Source: JADJOM01 sp046327715
GTDB lineage: Bacteria; Gemmatimonadota; Gemmatimonadetes; Gemmatimonadales; GWC2-71-9
NCBI GenBank assembly: GCA_046327715.1
Contig: JAXLXY010000010.1
Location: forward strand, 96,822-160,821
Direction of reading: 5' to 3'
Length of the DNA: 64,000 bases
Positions 1-6,913 of this stretch are shown piece after piece (within the stretch, counting starts at the first letter, position 1; every line of letters starts with the position of its first letter). Under the pieces are notes generated by a model. It worked only from the letters and a program-made list of their open reading frames with translations, ran no database searches and was not told the DNA's origin. A program made the position numbers and the translations under genes.

Positions 1-2
1 AA

Positions 3-398
3 TCACAGAGCGAAGACCAAGTGAAACGGCACGCGCTGTCCTCCCCAGTGCTCAGCGGCGGAGAGCCATGACTGCACGAGCGCTCCGCTCAGGGCCGGTG
101 AGCATTGCCAGAGACCAGCGCTGTTCCTCAGCAGTAAGACGTAGCCCGGGGCTGCCAGCCACTCTAAGTCTCTCAGACACTCATCAAGGGCGTCCCAATT
201 GTTACCGAACTCTTCGGGGAAGCTGAAGCCTGCCGCGAGGGCGGACATCAACTGCTCCTTGGTGGAGATGCGGGCAGCGTCAATCTCGATTAGGCGGCTC
301 TTGCCGGCTTGATCCTGCACACCAGAGCCGTCCGTCTCACTCACAAAGTGAACGCATTCCCACTGTACTTCCGAGAGTCCGAGGGAAGCTACTGTCAT
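3..398 (-). CDS. Barstar-family RNase inhibitor (immunity protein)
   Basis: This 131-aa protein resembles barstar, the small cytoplasmic inhibitor that plugs the active site of barnase-type RNases. The family signature is the stretch FGNNWDALDECLRDLEW near the middle, matching the NWDALWDCL-type helix of barstar; an acidic patch there normally binds the basic RNase active site. I chose the ATG at 398 because it overlaps the stop of the upstream RHS-barnase gene by 4 nt (ATGA), giving translational coupling; the longer open frame upstream reads through that toxin gene. Neighbourhood and family agree that it is the cognate immunity protein. The stop codon lies at 3-5, so the gene is complete at the very edge of the window. 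Confidence 0.9.
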   Translation of the reverse strand: MTVASLGLSEVQWECVHFVSETDGSGVQDQAGKSRLIEIDAARISTKEQLMSALAAGFSFPEEFGNNWDALDECLRDLEWLAAPGYVLLLRNSAGLWQCSPALSGALVQSWLSAAEHWGGQRVPFHLVFAL

Positions 399-988
399 GG
401 TGTGATGTCTGTGAAGGTCTTGTAGTGGTCGGTAGTAAGGTACCGCTCGCCATTTTGCCCGGCGACGATCCGCCGGGCGCCTCGGCCTTGGACACCTGGG
501 GTGGGCACCGTCCACTCAGTGTAATAGCCCTTTTCATTGGCCGGCAACTGCCCCTCCCGATTGTGAAATACGGAGCCGTCTTTGCCCTTGTAGAGGGGCT
601 CGTTGTTGCTAATGCGGTCCAGGGCGCCATTGACTTCCGGGTCGCCACCCTGGCTAAGAGCCACACCGACCGCGGCATCGGCGGGGTGCTGACCGCTCGC
701 CATGTCCCGTATGGTGCCGACGATTGCCCCCACGACGCGACCAGCTGCGCTTGACCAAGTGACTTCAGCATTGGCATCGCACACACCGTGGTTCTTACAG
801 CCCACACCCTCCCAGAAGGTCTCCTTCCGTGGGATGTCGGCGCTGCTCACGTCCGACTGGGTGCAATTTCCTTGCTGGCTCTCGGGGCAAACGAGGCCAA
901 ACGGGTCACTGAAGCTGATCGGGTTATTGCCGGCGTATTCGTAGAGATTGACGCCCCCCGCCAGCCCGATGGGATCCTGGGTGAGCAA
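395..988 (-). CDS. Orphan RHS C-terminal tip carrying a barnase-like RNase toxin
   Basis: The 197-aa frame opens with the end of the RHS core (LTQDPIGLAGGVNLYEYAGN, then DPFGL at residues 28-32) and continues into a variable region whose last 70 residues match the guanyl-specific RNase N1/T1 (barnase) family: VFHNREGQLP, a glutamate in YTEW (E158), arginines around 169-173 and TTDHYKTFT with His188, corresponding to barnase Glu73, Arg83/87 and His102. The long N-terminal RHS shell is absent: an in-frame stop lies at 1004-1006, a few codons above the TTG start used here. It is therefore a displaced tip rather than a full toxin, although all visible catalytic residues are kept and the immunity gene follows directly. 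Whether it is expressed without the shell cannot be seen from sequence. Confidence 0.88.
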   Translation of the reverse strand: MLTQDPIGLAGGVNLYEYAGNNPISFSDPFGLVCPESQQGNCTQSDVSSADIPRKETFWEGVGCKNHGVCDANAEVTWSSAAGRVVGAIVGTIRDMASGQHPADAAVGVALSQGGDPEVNGALDRISNNEPLYKGKDGSVFHNREGQLPANEKGYYTEWTVPTPGVQGRGARRIVAGQNGERYLTTDHYKTFTDITP

Positions 989-993
989 GATCC
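940..993. repeat. 54-bp direct repeat, copy 1 (end of RHS core)
   Basis: This segment is identical over 54 bp to 3196-3249. It encodes, on the minus strand, the RHS core end TQDPIGLAGGVNLY. Identity stops sharply at 993/3249, just outside the coding sequence of both orphan tips, marking the point where the parental RHS gene was cut off. Confidence 0.9.
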
Positions 994-1065
994 CCCGGGA
1001 GCATCATATCGCCACCCAGGCGGGGTGGCCAGCCGCGGTGACCCCTTGCTTCGGAGGCGCTGTAC

Positions 1066-1086
1066 TTGTACAGTAGTACTGTACAA
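1066..1086. promoter_or_regulatory. Palindromic operator of the YefM-YoeB module (two TGTACA cores)
   Basis: A perfect 21-bp palindrome: ten-base arms (TTGTACAGTA and its complement) around one central base. Each arm contains TGTACA (1067-1072 and 1080-1085), which is the core sequence known for YefM-type operators. It sits 17 bp before the antitoxin ATG at 1104. A weak -35 (TTGCTT, 1046-1051) and -10 (TACAGT, 1070-1075) with an 18-bp gap would place the -10 inside the operator, fitting autorepression. The palindrome is seen directly; the promoter is inference. Confidence 0.85.
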
Positions 1087-1103
1087 TGCCACGGGAGCCC
1101 CGC

Positions 1104-1394
1104 ATGCCGATCCAGACCACCTATTCCAACGCCCGCGAGACCCTCGCCGACCTGTGGCGGGAGGTCGAAGAGCACGGGGAGATCGTCATCATCAATCGGC
1201 GCGGCCATGCGGACGTGGCCCTCATCTCGGCCGCGGAGCTCGGTGGGATTCTGGAGACGGCCCACCTCCTGCGTTCCCCCGCCAATGCCCGCCGCCTGCT
1301 GACGGCCCTTCAGCGCGCCCTGGACGGGCGGACCGCGCCGGCCACGGCGGAGGCGCTGCGGCGGGAGTATGGGCTTGAGCCGGCCGGCGAGTAG
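1104..1394 (+). CDS. yefM: YefM/Phd-family antitoxin
   Basis: This 96-aa protein starts MPIQTTYSNARETLADLWREV and continues EIVIINRRGHADVALISAAEL, the standard Phd/YefM N-terminal DNA-binding fold: a swapped beta strand, then the VxIxRR(G)xxxVALIS core. The less conserved C-terminal half should wrap the toxin. I prefer ATG 1104 over ATG 1086 because GGGAG at 1092-1096 sits at a good distance and 1086 lies inside the operator palindrome. It overlaps the downstream toxin by 26 bp. The expected role is to neutralise YoeB and, with it, repress the operon through the TGTACA palindrome directly upstream. Confidence 0.9.
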   Translation: MPIQTTYSNARETLADLWREVEEHGEIVIINRRGHADVALISAAELGGILETAHLLRSPANARRLLTALQRALDGRTAPATAEALRREYGLEPAGE

Positions 1395-1656
1395 GGCCAG
1401 CCGGCGGGCGGTCTTCCAGAAGGAGTTCCGGGAGGACCTCCGCTTCTGGGTCGAGACGGACCGGCGCGTGGCGCTGCGCTGCCTCGACCTCGTGGAGGCC
1501 ACGCTGCGCGACCCGTTCGTGGGGCTGGGCAAGCCGGAGGGGCTGAGGCACCTGGGCGCCAACGTCTGGTCCCGGCGCCTGACCCAGGAGCATCGCGTGG
1601 TCTACCTGGTTCGGGACGACCAGATCGATTTCCTGCAGGCGCGGTATCACTACTGA
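1369..1656 (+). CDS. yoeB: YoeB-family ribosome-dependent mRNA interferase toxin
   Basis: This 95-aa protein matches the Txe/YoeB family along its length: RFWVETDRRVALRCLDLV, then PFVGLGKPEGLRHL, WSRRLTQEHRVVYLV and the terminal RYHY. Residues corresponding to E. coli YoeB Glu46, Arg65 and His83 are present (E57, R69/R70, H94), so the toxin looks catalytically intact. YoeB enters the ribosomal A site and cleaves mRNA. The start is uncertain: ATG 1369 lies almost on top of GGGAG, whereas TTG 1375 has better spacing from it; both begin inside the antitoxin gene. Coupling to the antitoxin is normal for this family. Confidence 0.92.
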   Translation: MGLSRPASRASRRAVFQKEFREDLRFWVETDRRVALRCLDLVEATLRDPFVGLGKPEGLRHLGANVWSRRLTQEHRVVYLVRDDQIDFLQARYHY

Positions 1657-1669
1657 GGGCCGCCCGCGC

Positions 1670-1996
1670 CGCGGCCTCACCCCGGCGGAGCTGGGCAAGG
1701 CCGTGGGAGCCTCACAGCGCGTGATTCCCTACTACCAGGGGGAGGGTGGCCATCCACCCGGAGCTCTGCTCGCGGACCTGGTGCGGACGCTCAAGGGCAC
1801 TTCCGACGAGCTGCTCGGCCTCAAGCCGGCCACGGAGAAGCCGTCTCCCAGGACCGCACGGCTGTTGAAGCGGCTCCAGAAGATCGAGCAGCTGCCCGCC
1901 GCTGATCAGCGCACCGTCCTCAAGCTCCTCGACGCCCTCCTCGAATCGCGCAAGCGGACCGCGCGCCCCCGCTCCAAGGCTCGGGCTGCTAGCTGA
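1670..1996 (+). pseudogene. XRE-type HTH regulator, 5'-truncated
   Basis: The frame reads RGLTPAELGKAVGASQRVIPYYQGEGG, a lambda-repressor-like HTH missing its first helix, followed by LADLVRTLKGTSDELLGLK and a helical tail ending in an Arg/Lys-rich stretch. No ATG, GTG or TTG is available upstream of GTG 1703, and using 1703 would remove half of the HTH. The sequence becomes recognisable directly after the YoeB stop (1656), so the 5' end of the gene seems to have been lost when the toxin-antitoxin module landed here. It could still yield a fragment from 1703, but DNA binding is doubtful. Confidence 0.7.
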
Positions 1997-2024
1997 GAGT
2001 GCTCGCGGTAGCCGCGTGGAAACA

Positions 2025-2054
2025 AGAAGGGCACCCGACAAGGGCGCCCTTTCT
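2025..2054. terminator. Bidirectional intrinsic terminator
   Basis: A hairpin with AAGGGC paired to GCCCTT, one internal mismatch, CCC paired to GGG and a GACAA loop. On the minus strand it is followed by TTCTTGTTT. It lies between the convergent XRE remnant (+) and the immunity-like gene (-), and would best terminate the minus-strand toxin/immunity transcript. Confidence 0.65.
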
Positions 2055-2072
2055 GTGTTCGTGGCGGTCGCT

Positions 2073-2624
2073 CTACTCCACTAGCTCAGCCGAGAGGCAT
2101 ACGGCACCAACGGACCAGATCACGGCGTCCGCACTCAGCTTCCGAGAACCAGGGTCATCCTTGAAGAAACCTTCGAGATCACGGTCGAATGTCGCGTAGT
2201 CGGCCAGATCTTCAAGCGCCTTTCTTGCCCAAGTTGGCATAGGGAGGGGCGTCGCAGCCACGAAGTCGAATAGTTCGTTAATCAAGTTGAGAACCTGCGC
2301 ACCCGGATCCTCCTCCCCCCGCAGGATGAGGTCCACGACCTTCGGGATATCGTAAACGTACGACACCTCTCCTGCGAACGGAGCATACTTGCGGAACGCC
2401 GGATCGCCCAATCGAAGCGCGTTGTTAGCGCTCGTAGGCTTCGAGAAGAAGATAAGCCTGCCCTCATGCGTCATCGGACGGTTCTTGTCATTCCTTGCTA
2501 CTTCATGATAGAGCACTAGCGCGTGGTACTCCGGCTCCAGTGCTGCCGGCGAAACGCGAATGCCGATGAGTTGAAGTTGCTCGAAGTTTGTCTCCGAAAA
2601 CGCAATCCGCTGCTCGGAAGCCAT
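2073..2624 (-). CDS. Putative immunity protein for the second RHS tip
   Basis: This 183-aa protein has no signal peptide, membrane segment or domain that I recognise. It starts at ATG 2624, 8 bp after the stop of the preceding RHS tip gene on the same strand, which is the usual position of a polymorphic-toxin immunity gene. The sequence is acidic (LILRGEEDPG, ALEDLADYATFDRDLEGFF), as is common for inhibitors of nucleic-acid-targeting toxins. The immunity role is inferred from position only; the family is unknown to me. A terminator-like hairpin follows at 2025-2054. Confidence 0.6.
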   Translation of the reverse strand: MASEQRIAFSETNFEQLQLIGIRVSPAALEPEYHALVLYHEVARNDKNRPMTHEGRLIFFSKPTSANNALRLGDPAFRKYAPFAGEVSYVYDIPKVVDLILRGEEDPGAQVLNLINELFDFVAATPLPMPTWARKALEDLADYATFDRDLEGFFKDDPGSRKLSADAVIWSVGAVCLSAELVE

Positions 2625-2632
2625 GGAATCAC

Positions 2633-3244
2633 TCACTGAGGTGGAGCCGCCGGTGGGGGCGGGTCCATGAAATGGCGATCGGCATACTTCTGTAGCTGAT
2701 TGAACTCGCTTCCCGCCCCAGTTTTCCACTTGCCAGCGCCGTATTTGTCATCGAGCAGGCGCTTCGCGTAGTTCTTTCCGCTCTCACCCACTAGGGGGCG
2801 CTGCCCTTTGGCCCAACTCGGGGCATCAGTGGCTCCAGCTTTCCCCGAACTTCCTGGCTTAGGGATCTTGTACTGCGGCTGTGACCCGCCGCTATTGCTC
2901 GGCGAGTCATTGTCATTATTAAGGGTGTATGCCCCCTCCGCCAGAATGCCAGCGGCCTGTGCTGCGGAGAATCCCTCTACGAGGGCCCCGGCGGTCGCGA
3001 GTACCGGCGAGCAGACTTCCGCGAGAGGACCACACGCTAATCCAGCCGCGCCGCCTCGTGCACCGCCATCGAGAGCCCCAGCGAGGAAACCAAGGACTTG
3101 CATCCCGCCCTTGTAGAGCTGGCACGCCGTGTCGTTGCGGGGACAATCGAGACCGTAAGGGTCATTGTACGCTATGGGATTATTGCCAGCGTAGGCGTAG
3201 AGATTGACGCCCCCCGCCAGCCCGATGGGATCCTGGGTGAGCAA
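2633..3244 (-). CDS. Orphan RHS C-terminal tip with unknown toxin domain (SWAKG...GESG)
   Basis: The 203-aa frame begins, like the first tip, at TTG with LTQDPIGLAGGVNLYAYAGN and DPYGL, the RHS core end. A Gly/Ala-rich segment (residues about 45-105, weakly hydrophobic) and a Ser/Gly/Asn linker follow. The C-terminal 70 residues contain PSWAKGQRPLVGESGKNYAKR, LLDDKYGAGKW and GSEFNQLQKYADRHF. I recall this ending as a recurrent RHS-tip domain of unknown activity and cannot assign a reaction. The RHS shell is missing, and the first 54 bp are identical to the barnase tip. The tip ends PPPPAAPPQ and is followed by an immunity-like gene. Whether it is active or displaced debris is unclear. Confidence 0.75.
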   Translation of the reverse strand: MLTQDPIGLAGGVNLYAYAGNNPIAYNDPYGLDCPRNDTACQLYKGGMQVLGFLAGALDGGARGGAAGLACGPLAEVCSPVLATAGALVEGFSAAQAAGILAEGAYTLNNDNDSPSNSGGSQPQYKIPKPGSSGKAGATDAPSWAKGQRPLVGESGKNYAKRLLDDKYGAGKWKTGAGSEFNQLQKYADRHFMDPPPPAAPPQ

Positions 3245-3249
3245 GATCC
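3196..3249. repeat. 54-bp direct repeat, copy 2 (end of RHS core)
   Basis: Identical to 940-993. The recombinase gene starts 100 bp further on, so the truncation point of this RHS gene lies close to the integrase. Confidence 0.9.
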
Positions 3250-3349
3250 TATCGCCCAGCCCCCCTGCCCGGAAGCCCGGCCGGCCTCCCGGCTCTGGCG
3301 GGGGGTCGCCTCAGGTGGCACCCTCGCTCCTCCCGACCCGGAGCGACCC

Positions 3350-4267
3350 ATGCACCCCTGGCTCACCCGCTACCTCGACTGGCTCGAAGCCACCAACCAT
3401 GCCCCCGCCACCCGCCGCAACTGTCGCCGCGCCGTGGAACGCTTCTTCGCCTGGGCCGGGCCCGAGGGCGACCCGCTCCCTGGACTGGTCCCGGCCACGC
3501 TCGAGGCCTATCAGACCTCGCTTGCCCGCGCGTGCCGCCCCGATGGCGCCCCGCTGGGCTGGGGCACCCGCGCCGAGTACCTGGGTGCGCTCCGCGCCTT
3601 CCTCCGGTGGACGGTGGCACAGGGGTTGGTTGCGGCCGACCCCACTCGGCACCTCGTGCTGCCCCGGCGCCCGGTACAGCTTCCCCGGGCCGTGCTCACC
3701 CACCGCGAGGCGACGCGGGTGCTCCGCCAGCCCGACGCCACGACCCCGCTCGGGTTGCGCGATCGGGCGCTCCTCGAGCTGCTCTACTCCAGCGGCATTC
3801 GCCGCGCGGAGGCGGTCGGGATCCGGATCGGGGACCTCGACCCGCCGCGCCGCGTGCTGCTGGTCCGCGCGGGGAAGGGCCAGCGGGACCGGGCCGTGCC
3901 GGTGGGCCGACGGGCGCTGCAGTGGCTGGGTCGGTACCTGCGTCGAGCGCGGCCCCGGCTGGCCGGGGCGCATGATCCGGGATGGCTCTTCCTCTCCACC
4001 CGGGGCACCCGCGTCCGTCTCAATCACCTCTCCACGCGGGTGGCCCGGTACGTGGCCCGCGCCCGGGTGGGGAAGCCGGGCAGCTGCCACCTCTTCCGCC
4101 ACTCGATGGCCACCCTCCTGCTGGACGGCGGCGCCGACGTGCGTGACGTGCAGGAGATCCTGGGCCACGCCAACCTCTCGACCACCGCCCGCTACACCCA
4201 CCTGGCCATCGGACGCCTGCTCGCCGTGCACGCGCGGGCGCATCCCGCGGAGCGGCGCAGCAGCTAG
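3350..4267 (+). CDS. Tyrosine recombinase / integrase (XerC/D-like)
   Basis: The 305-aa protein has an N-terminal SAM-like core-binding domain (residues 1-95) and a catalytic domain (110-300). The visible active-site set is complete: Arg151/152 in SSGIRRAEA, Lys176 in RAGKGQRDR, His247 and Arg250 in CHLFRHSMA, His273 in ILGHANLS and the nucleophile Tyr282 in TARYTH. Its length is that of Xer or integron/island integrases rather than large phage integrases. ATG 3350 was chosen because the protein aligns from MHPWLTRYLDWLEA; a longer frame to 3098 runs backward through the RHS repeat and is not credible. It lies in the toxin island and is the likely mobiliser of nearby cassettes, but no attachment site was identified. 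Confidence 0.92.
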   Translation: MHPWLTRYLDWLEATNHAPATRRNCRRAVERFFAWAGPEGDPLPGLVPATLEAYQTSLARACRPDGAPLGWGTRAEYLGALRAFLRWTVAQGLVAADPTRHLVLPRRPVQLPRAVLTHREATRVLRQPDATTPLGLRDRALLELLYSSGIRRAEAVGIRIGDLDPPRRVLLVRAGKGQRDRAVPVGRRALQWLGRYLRRARPRLAGAHDPGWLFLSTRGTRVRLNHLSTRVARYVARARVGKPGSCHLFRHSMATLLLDGGADVRDVQEILGHANLSTTARYTHLAIGRLLAVHARAHPAERRSS

Positions 4268-4451
4268 GCCGCGGCTCGATGGCTCGACCCCCGAGCCCAG
4301 GGGCGGATCGCGCACGTGTCCTCTTGACACGAGCCGTCTCCCTCACCTGGATACTCCGGAATGCCAACGCAACGCAGGCCGACTTGCTGCAGTGGTTAAG
4401 GGGCCTATATGCCAGGCCCGACATGGCTCGCCGGTTTCCGGGAGGGCTGCC

Positions 4452-5078
4452 TTGACCTCGAATCTGTGTGCCGTTCGCCGCCCCGCGGGAGGCGCCTGCC
4501 CAGCCTCAGACTATCAGCAGGTCGAGCCAGTGATACTTGGCGAAGCGCCAACCTGCGCCGGCTGCGGCCGATATACCTCGGTGCGCCCATGGCTGCCACC
4601 GCACTTCGTGTTGCTGGAGCAATGGGGCGAAGGGTGGGCGGATGTCGCATTCGGTACCTCTCTCGAGTTGCTGGTGTCCGAGAGACTGCTGCGTGTGGTA
4701 CGTACCGCTGGCCTGGATGGCTTTGCTGACGCAAGTGTCGTCACCATCACACGGCCGATTAGGGTGGTCCGCGCCAATGCAGCGCGGCCCCGATACTTCG
4801 CGGTCCGCCCTCCCCAGCATCGGCTGGAAATCGACTTCGCGCGCTCTGGCATCAGATGGGCCCGCGGGCGAATCTGCCCGGAGTGCGGGCTTGGTGATGG
4901 GCCCTGGACGGCGCATGGCATCGTGTGTCAGGCCACTGGCACGAAAGTGCCAGGCCTCTGCTATCCTGTCGGGCTCCCGGGCGTTTGTGTCGCGTCCCCG
5001 GACTTTGTGGAGCTCGCTCGCGTCCACGCGCTATCCGGCTTTGAGCTTACCCCATTGTCTGACCTCGTCGTGGGCTGA
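4452..5078 (+). CDS. Double-CXXCG motif (SitI6-like) immunity protein
   Basis: The 208-aa protein has two CXXCG motifs, CAGCG at residues 35-39 and CPECG at 142-146, separated by a mixed alpha/beta region with WLPPHFVLLEQWGEGWADVAFG. This is the layout of the Myxococcus double-CXXCG paralogue family, which includes the SitI6 immunity proteins for Sit lipoprotein toxins; the cysteines probably bind zinc. I chose TTG 4452 because GGGAGG sits just upstream (about 4439-4444) and no ATG or GTG fits before the first motif. No cognate toxin lies beside it, so it appears to be an orphan immunity gene, as is usual in toxin islands. Confidence 0.72.
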   Translation: MTSNLCAVRRPAGGACPASDYQQVEPVILGEAPTCAGCGRYTSVRPWLPPHFVLLEQWGEGWADVAFGTSLELLVSERLLRVVRTAGLDGFADASVVTITRPIRVVRANAARPRYFAVRPPQHRLEIDFARSGIRWARGRICPECGLGDGPWTAHGIVCQATGTKVPGLCYPVGLPGVCVASPDFVELARVHALSGFELTPLSDLVVG

Positions 5079-5276
5079 GCCGCAGATGCCGAGAATGCTT
5101 GCGAACGGGCCCCTCGGCCGCCGCGGGATGCCTGCGACGGCGGGGTAAGCTGGCGACCGGTCGGCATGTCGAGTCCCGTTGCTCCGGGCGATACGTTCGG
5201 GCCAATGTATGCCTGCTATCAGAGGTGGGCGGGATCTAGGGCGGGGACCGGTTGTGCCGAGGAGGAGGCCAGTGTC

Positions 5277-5765
5277 ATGCATCTGCTATTCCGTGGCTCC
5301 GGTGTCATCCTCTCTGTCTTCCTGTCATGCGTGGCGCCTGGCTTGCACGGACAGAACGAGCAGGTGAGCCACGGCCGCATGGTGACAGGTGCACTGCCGC
5401 CAGACCTCACGCTGCGTGTCGGTGATACTCTCCTTGAGCTGGTCCCGTCCGAAGTGCCGGATGCTGTGAGGGCAACGGCGCGATGGTGGTCCCAGCTCTG
5501 GAAGTTCCTGCCAATGTGCGCTAGGTACTTCAGCGCAGGGAAGGAACTGGCCGTCGTGCTGTCTGACGGGTGTTGCGAGGATAGTGTACCCCGTGACGAT
5601 CACGGAGAAGGTCTCCTGGTCGTCCGGGGAACCGGTGAGGTGGTCGGGGAGCCAGTTCTCGGGCGCTACTTGCCCCCTGGGGCGTTCTGGCTGTTTCCTG
5701 CGTTTCGGTTCGTTGCTCCTACAACTCCACGGTCCGAGGCGCAGGAGGAGGTGGAGTCGCCGTGA
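5277..5765 (+). CDS. Secreted protein of unknown function
   Basis: The 162-aa product begins MHLLFRGSGVILSVFLSCVAPGLHG, a plausible signal peptide ending near residue 24. The remainder has no family I recognise; it contains a Cys-Cys pair in SDGCCEDS and an isolated Cys in PMCARYF, compatible with disulfides in the periplasm. ATG 5277 has a strong Shine-Dalgarno sequence (GAGGAGG, about 5261-5267). It lies between an orphan immunity gene and another exported unknown, 75 bp before the likely start of the next gene. A periplasmic immunity or accessory role is possible but unsupported. Confidence 0.6.
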   Translation: MHLLFRGSGVILSVFLSCVAPGLHGQNEQVSHGRMVTGALPPDLTLRVGDTLLELVPSEVPDAVRATARWWSQLWKFLPMCARYFSAGKELAVVLSDGCCEDSVPRDDHGEGLLVVRGTGEVVGEPVLGRYLPPGAFWLFPAFRFVAPTTPRSEAQEEVESP

Positions 5766-5850
5766 GCGGCCCCGTCTGTGCGGGCACATGTCCCGGGCTA
5801 TTTCTGGCATCGGGAGGCAATGCAGTTGATCGCGCCGGAGGTTGGGTGTA

Positions 5851-6573
5851 ATGCCGAGTGAACCTGCCCCGAATTGGTGGACACCTTCCTGCGCCTCCAT
5901 CTCGGAGGGCGGTCTGTGGCGGCGGTTGGTAGTACCGTCGAATTCTGGGATGGCGGTGATCCTGGGCCTGCTGGCTGCCAGCCCCGCGACCGCCCAAGTA
6001 GAGCTTCCAGGCGAGGTGCAGCTTCTGGTGGCCGCACAGGCCTCGAGCGATGGGTTGACCGTGTCGTTGCCCGGCCCGCTGGATGCGCCTGGCTACGTTC
6101 CGGCCGACGTCTGGGGGGTCGCAACGGATCTGGGCTCGGCCGGGTTCACTGTGTACCGCGCGACCGCTGGCAGGGGCTCGCATGGGCGGGCCTACCTGGT
6201 AGGCTTCGATGGCAGCAGGGCCTATCCGTTGGGTGGCTTCGAGACGGTGCACCTGTCCGATGCGGCGGTCAAGCTTGGGATCAAGCCGCACGGCTCCGAA
6301 ACCCCCACCCATGCCCTCCTCGCACTCGTTCGATTGGCGGACCCATTCGGGGCGCTCGATGTCGCGACGCGAGGAGACTCAGGGGGAGCAGTCGGTGACG
6401 CCCCTGCCTTGCCCAGCGACAGCAATTGGGTGGCCGGTGGATTGCACTACTTGCGGGTGTCCGCGCGTTCCCTGCGGCCTGGCTTCAGTGATGTCATCGT
6501 GCCAATAGTGTACGTGCTGGCCTTCAACGCCGAAGGACGTCTCATTGCATGGCGGTGCACCATTGGGAAGTGA
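5851..6573 (+). CDS. Exported protein of unknown function
   Basis: The 240-aa frame from ATG 5851 has GGAGG at 5837-5841. After a short polar start it contains a hydrophobic stretch (MAVILGLLAASPATAQ, residues about 34-49) that ends like a signal peptidase site, so the true start may lie later, near the internal ATG about 34 codons in. The mature part is beta-rich and Gly/Ala-rich. It includes TRGDSGGAV, which looks like the trypsin serine motif, but no matching catalytic His or Asp motif is visible. No family is recognised. It is the last gene before the third RHS remnant and has the same strand and spacing as the preceding secreted unknown. Confidence 0.55.
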   Translation: MPSEPAPNWWTPSCASISEGGLWRRLVVPSNSGMAVILGLLAASPATAQVELPGEVQLLVAAQASSDGLTVSLPGPLDAPGYVPADVWGVATDLGSAGFTVYRATAGRGSHGRAYLVGFDGSRAYPLGGFETVHLSDAAVKLGIKPHGSETPTHALLALVRLADPFGALDVATRGDSGGAVGDAPALPSDSNWVAGGLHYLRVSARSLRPGFSDVIVPIVYVLAFNAEGRLIAWRCTIGK

Positions 6574-6913
6574 CCCGCCACCGCCTTGAATCATTGGCCC
6601 GGCGCGCCACGGGGTGAGTCGTGCATCCAGTCTTCATGGTGAACCCGCCGCCCGTTGTAATCGTGCACGAGGCCTCCATGCGGAGGCACGTTCTCGCCCG
6701 CACCGTTACATCGACTACCGCATCGAGCGCCTGGGTCTGTGCGGCCAGGGGTGCGGCGGCTCAGGTGCCCGATGCGGACATTCGAGCCGCGGCACAGCAC
6801 CACTGCCCTTTCCCCCGATAAGAGGGCCAACCAGCCTCGGAAGACCCCGGCCGGGGGCGGACCGCCCCGAGGCAGGACCACTCGGAAGCGCAGCCCGGCA
6901 GGCGGTGCGGGCC
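6574..6913. other. Non-coding or decayed stretch before the third RHS tip
   Basis: The 340 bp between the exported unknown and the recognisable RHS core are open in several frames, but none gives a protein that resembles anything or has consistent codon use. The frame that continues into the RHS core can be read back to 6614, yet its residues (many Arg, Gly, Pro) look like random GC-rich translation. I read it as decayed RHS sequence or spacer. Confidence 0.5.

Noticed and set aside
3204..4267. The frame that continues into the double-CXXCG gene, read back through the integrase
   Set aside because: The first 350 codons are an out-of-frame reading of the integrase (Pro/Ser/Arg-rich). Only the part after 4452 looks like protein.
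4381..4440. A tRNA-like stretch downstream of the integrase as an attachment site
   Set aside because: CAGTGGTTAAGGGGCC superficially resembles a D-loop region but no acceptor stem, anticodon arm or TTCGANTC loop can be drawn.
6361..6400. GDSGG in the exported unknown as a trypsin-like serine protease motif
   Set aside because: No catalytic His (TAAHC-like) or Asp motif and no protease fold features are visible; probably coincidence in a Gly-rich loop.
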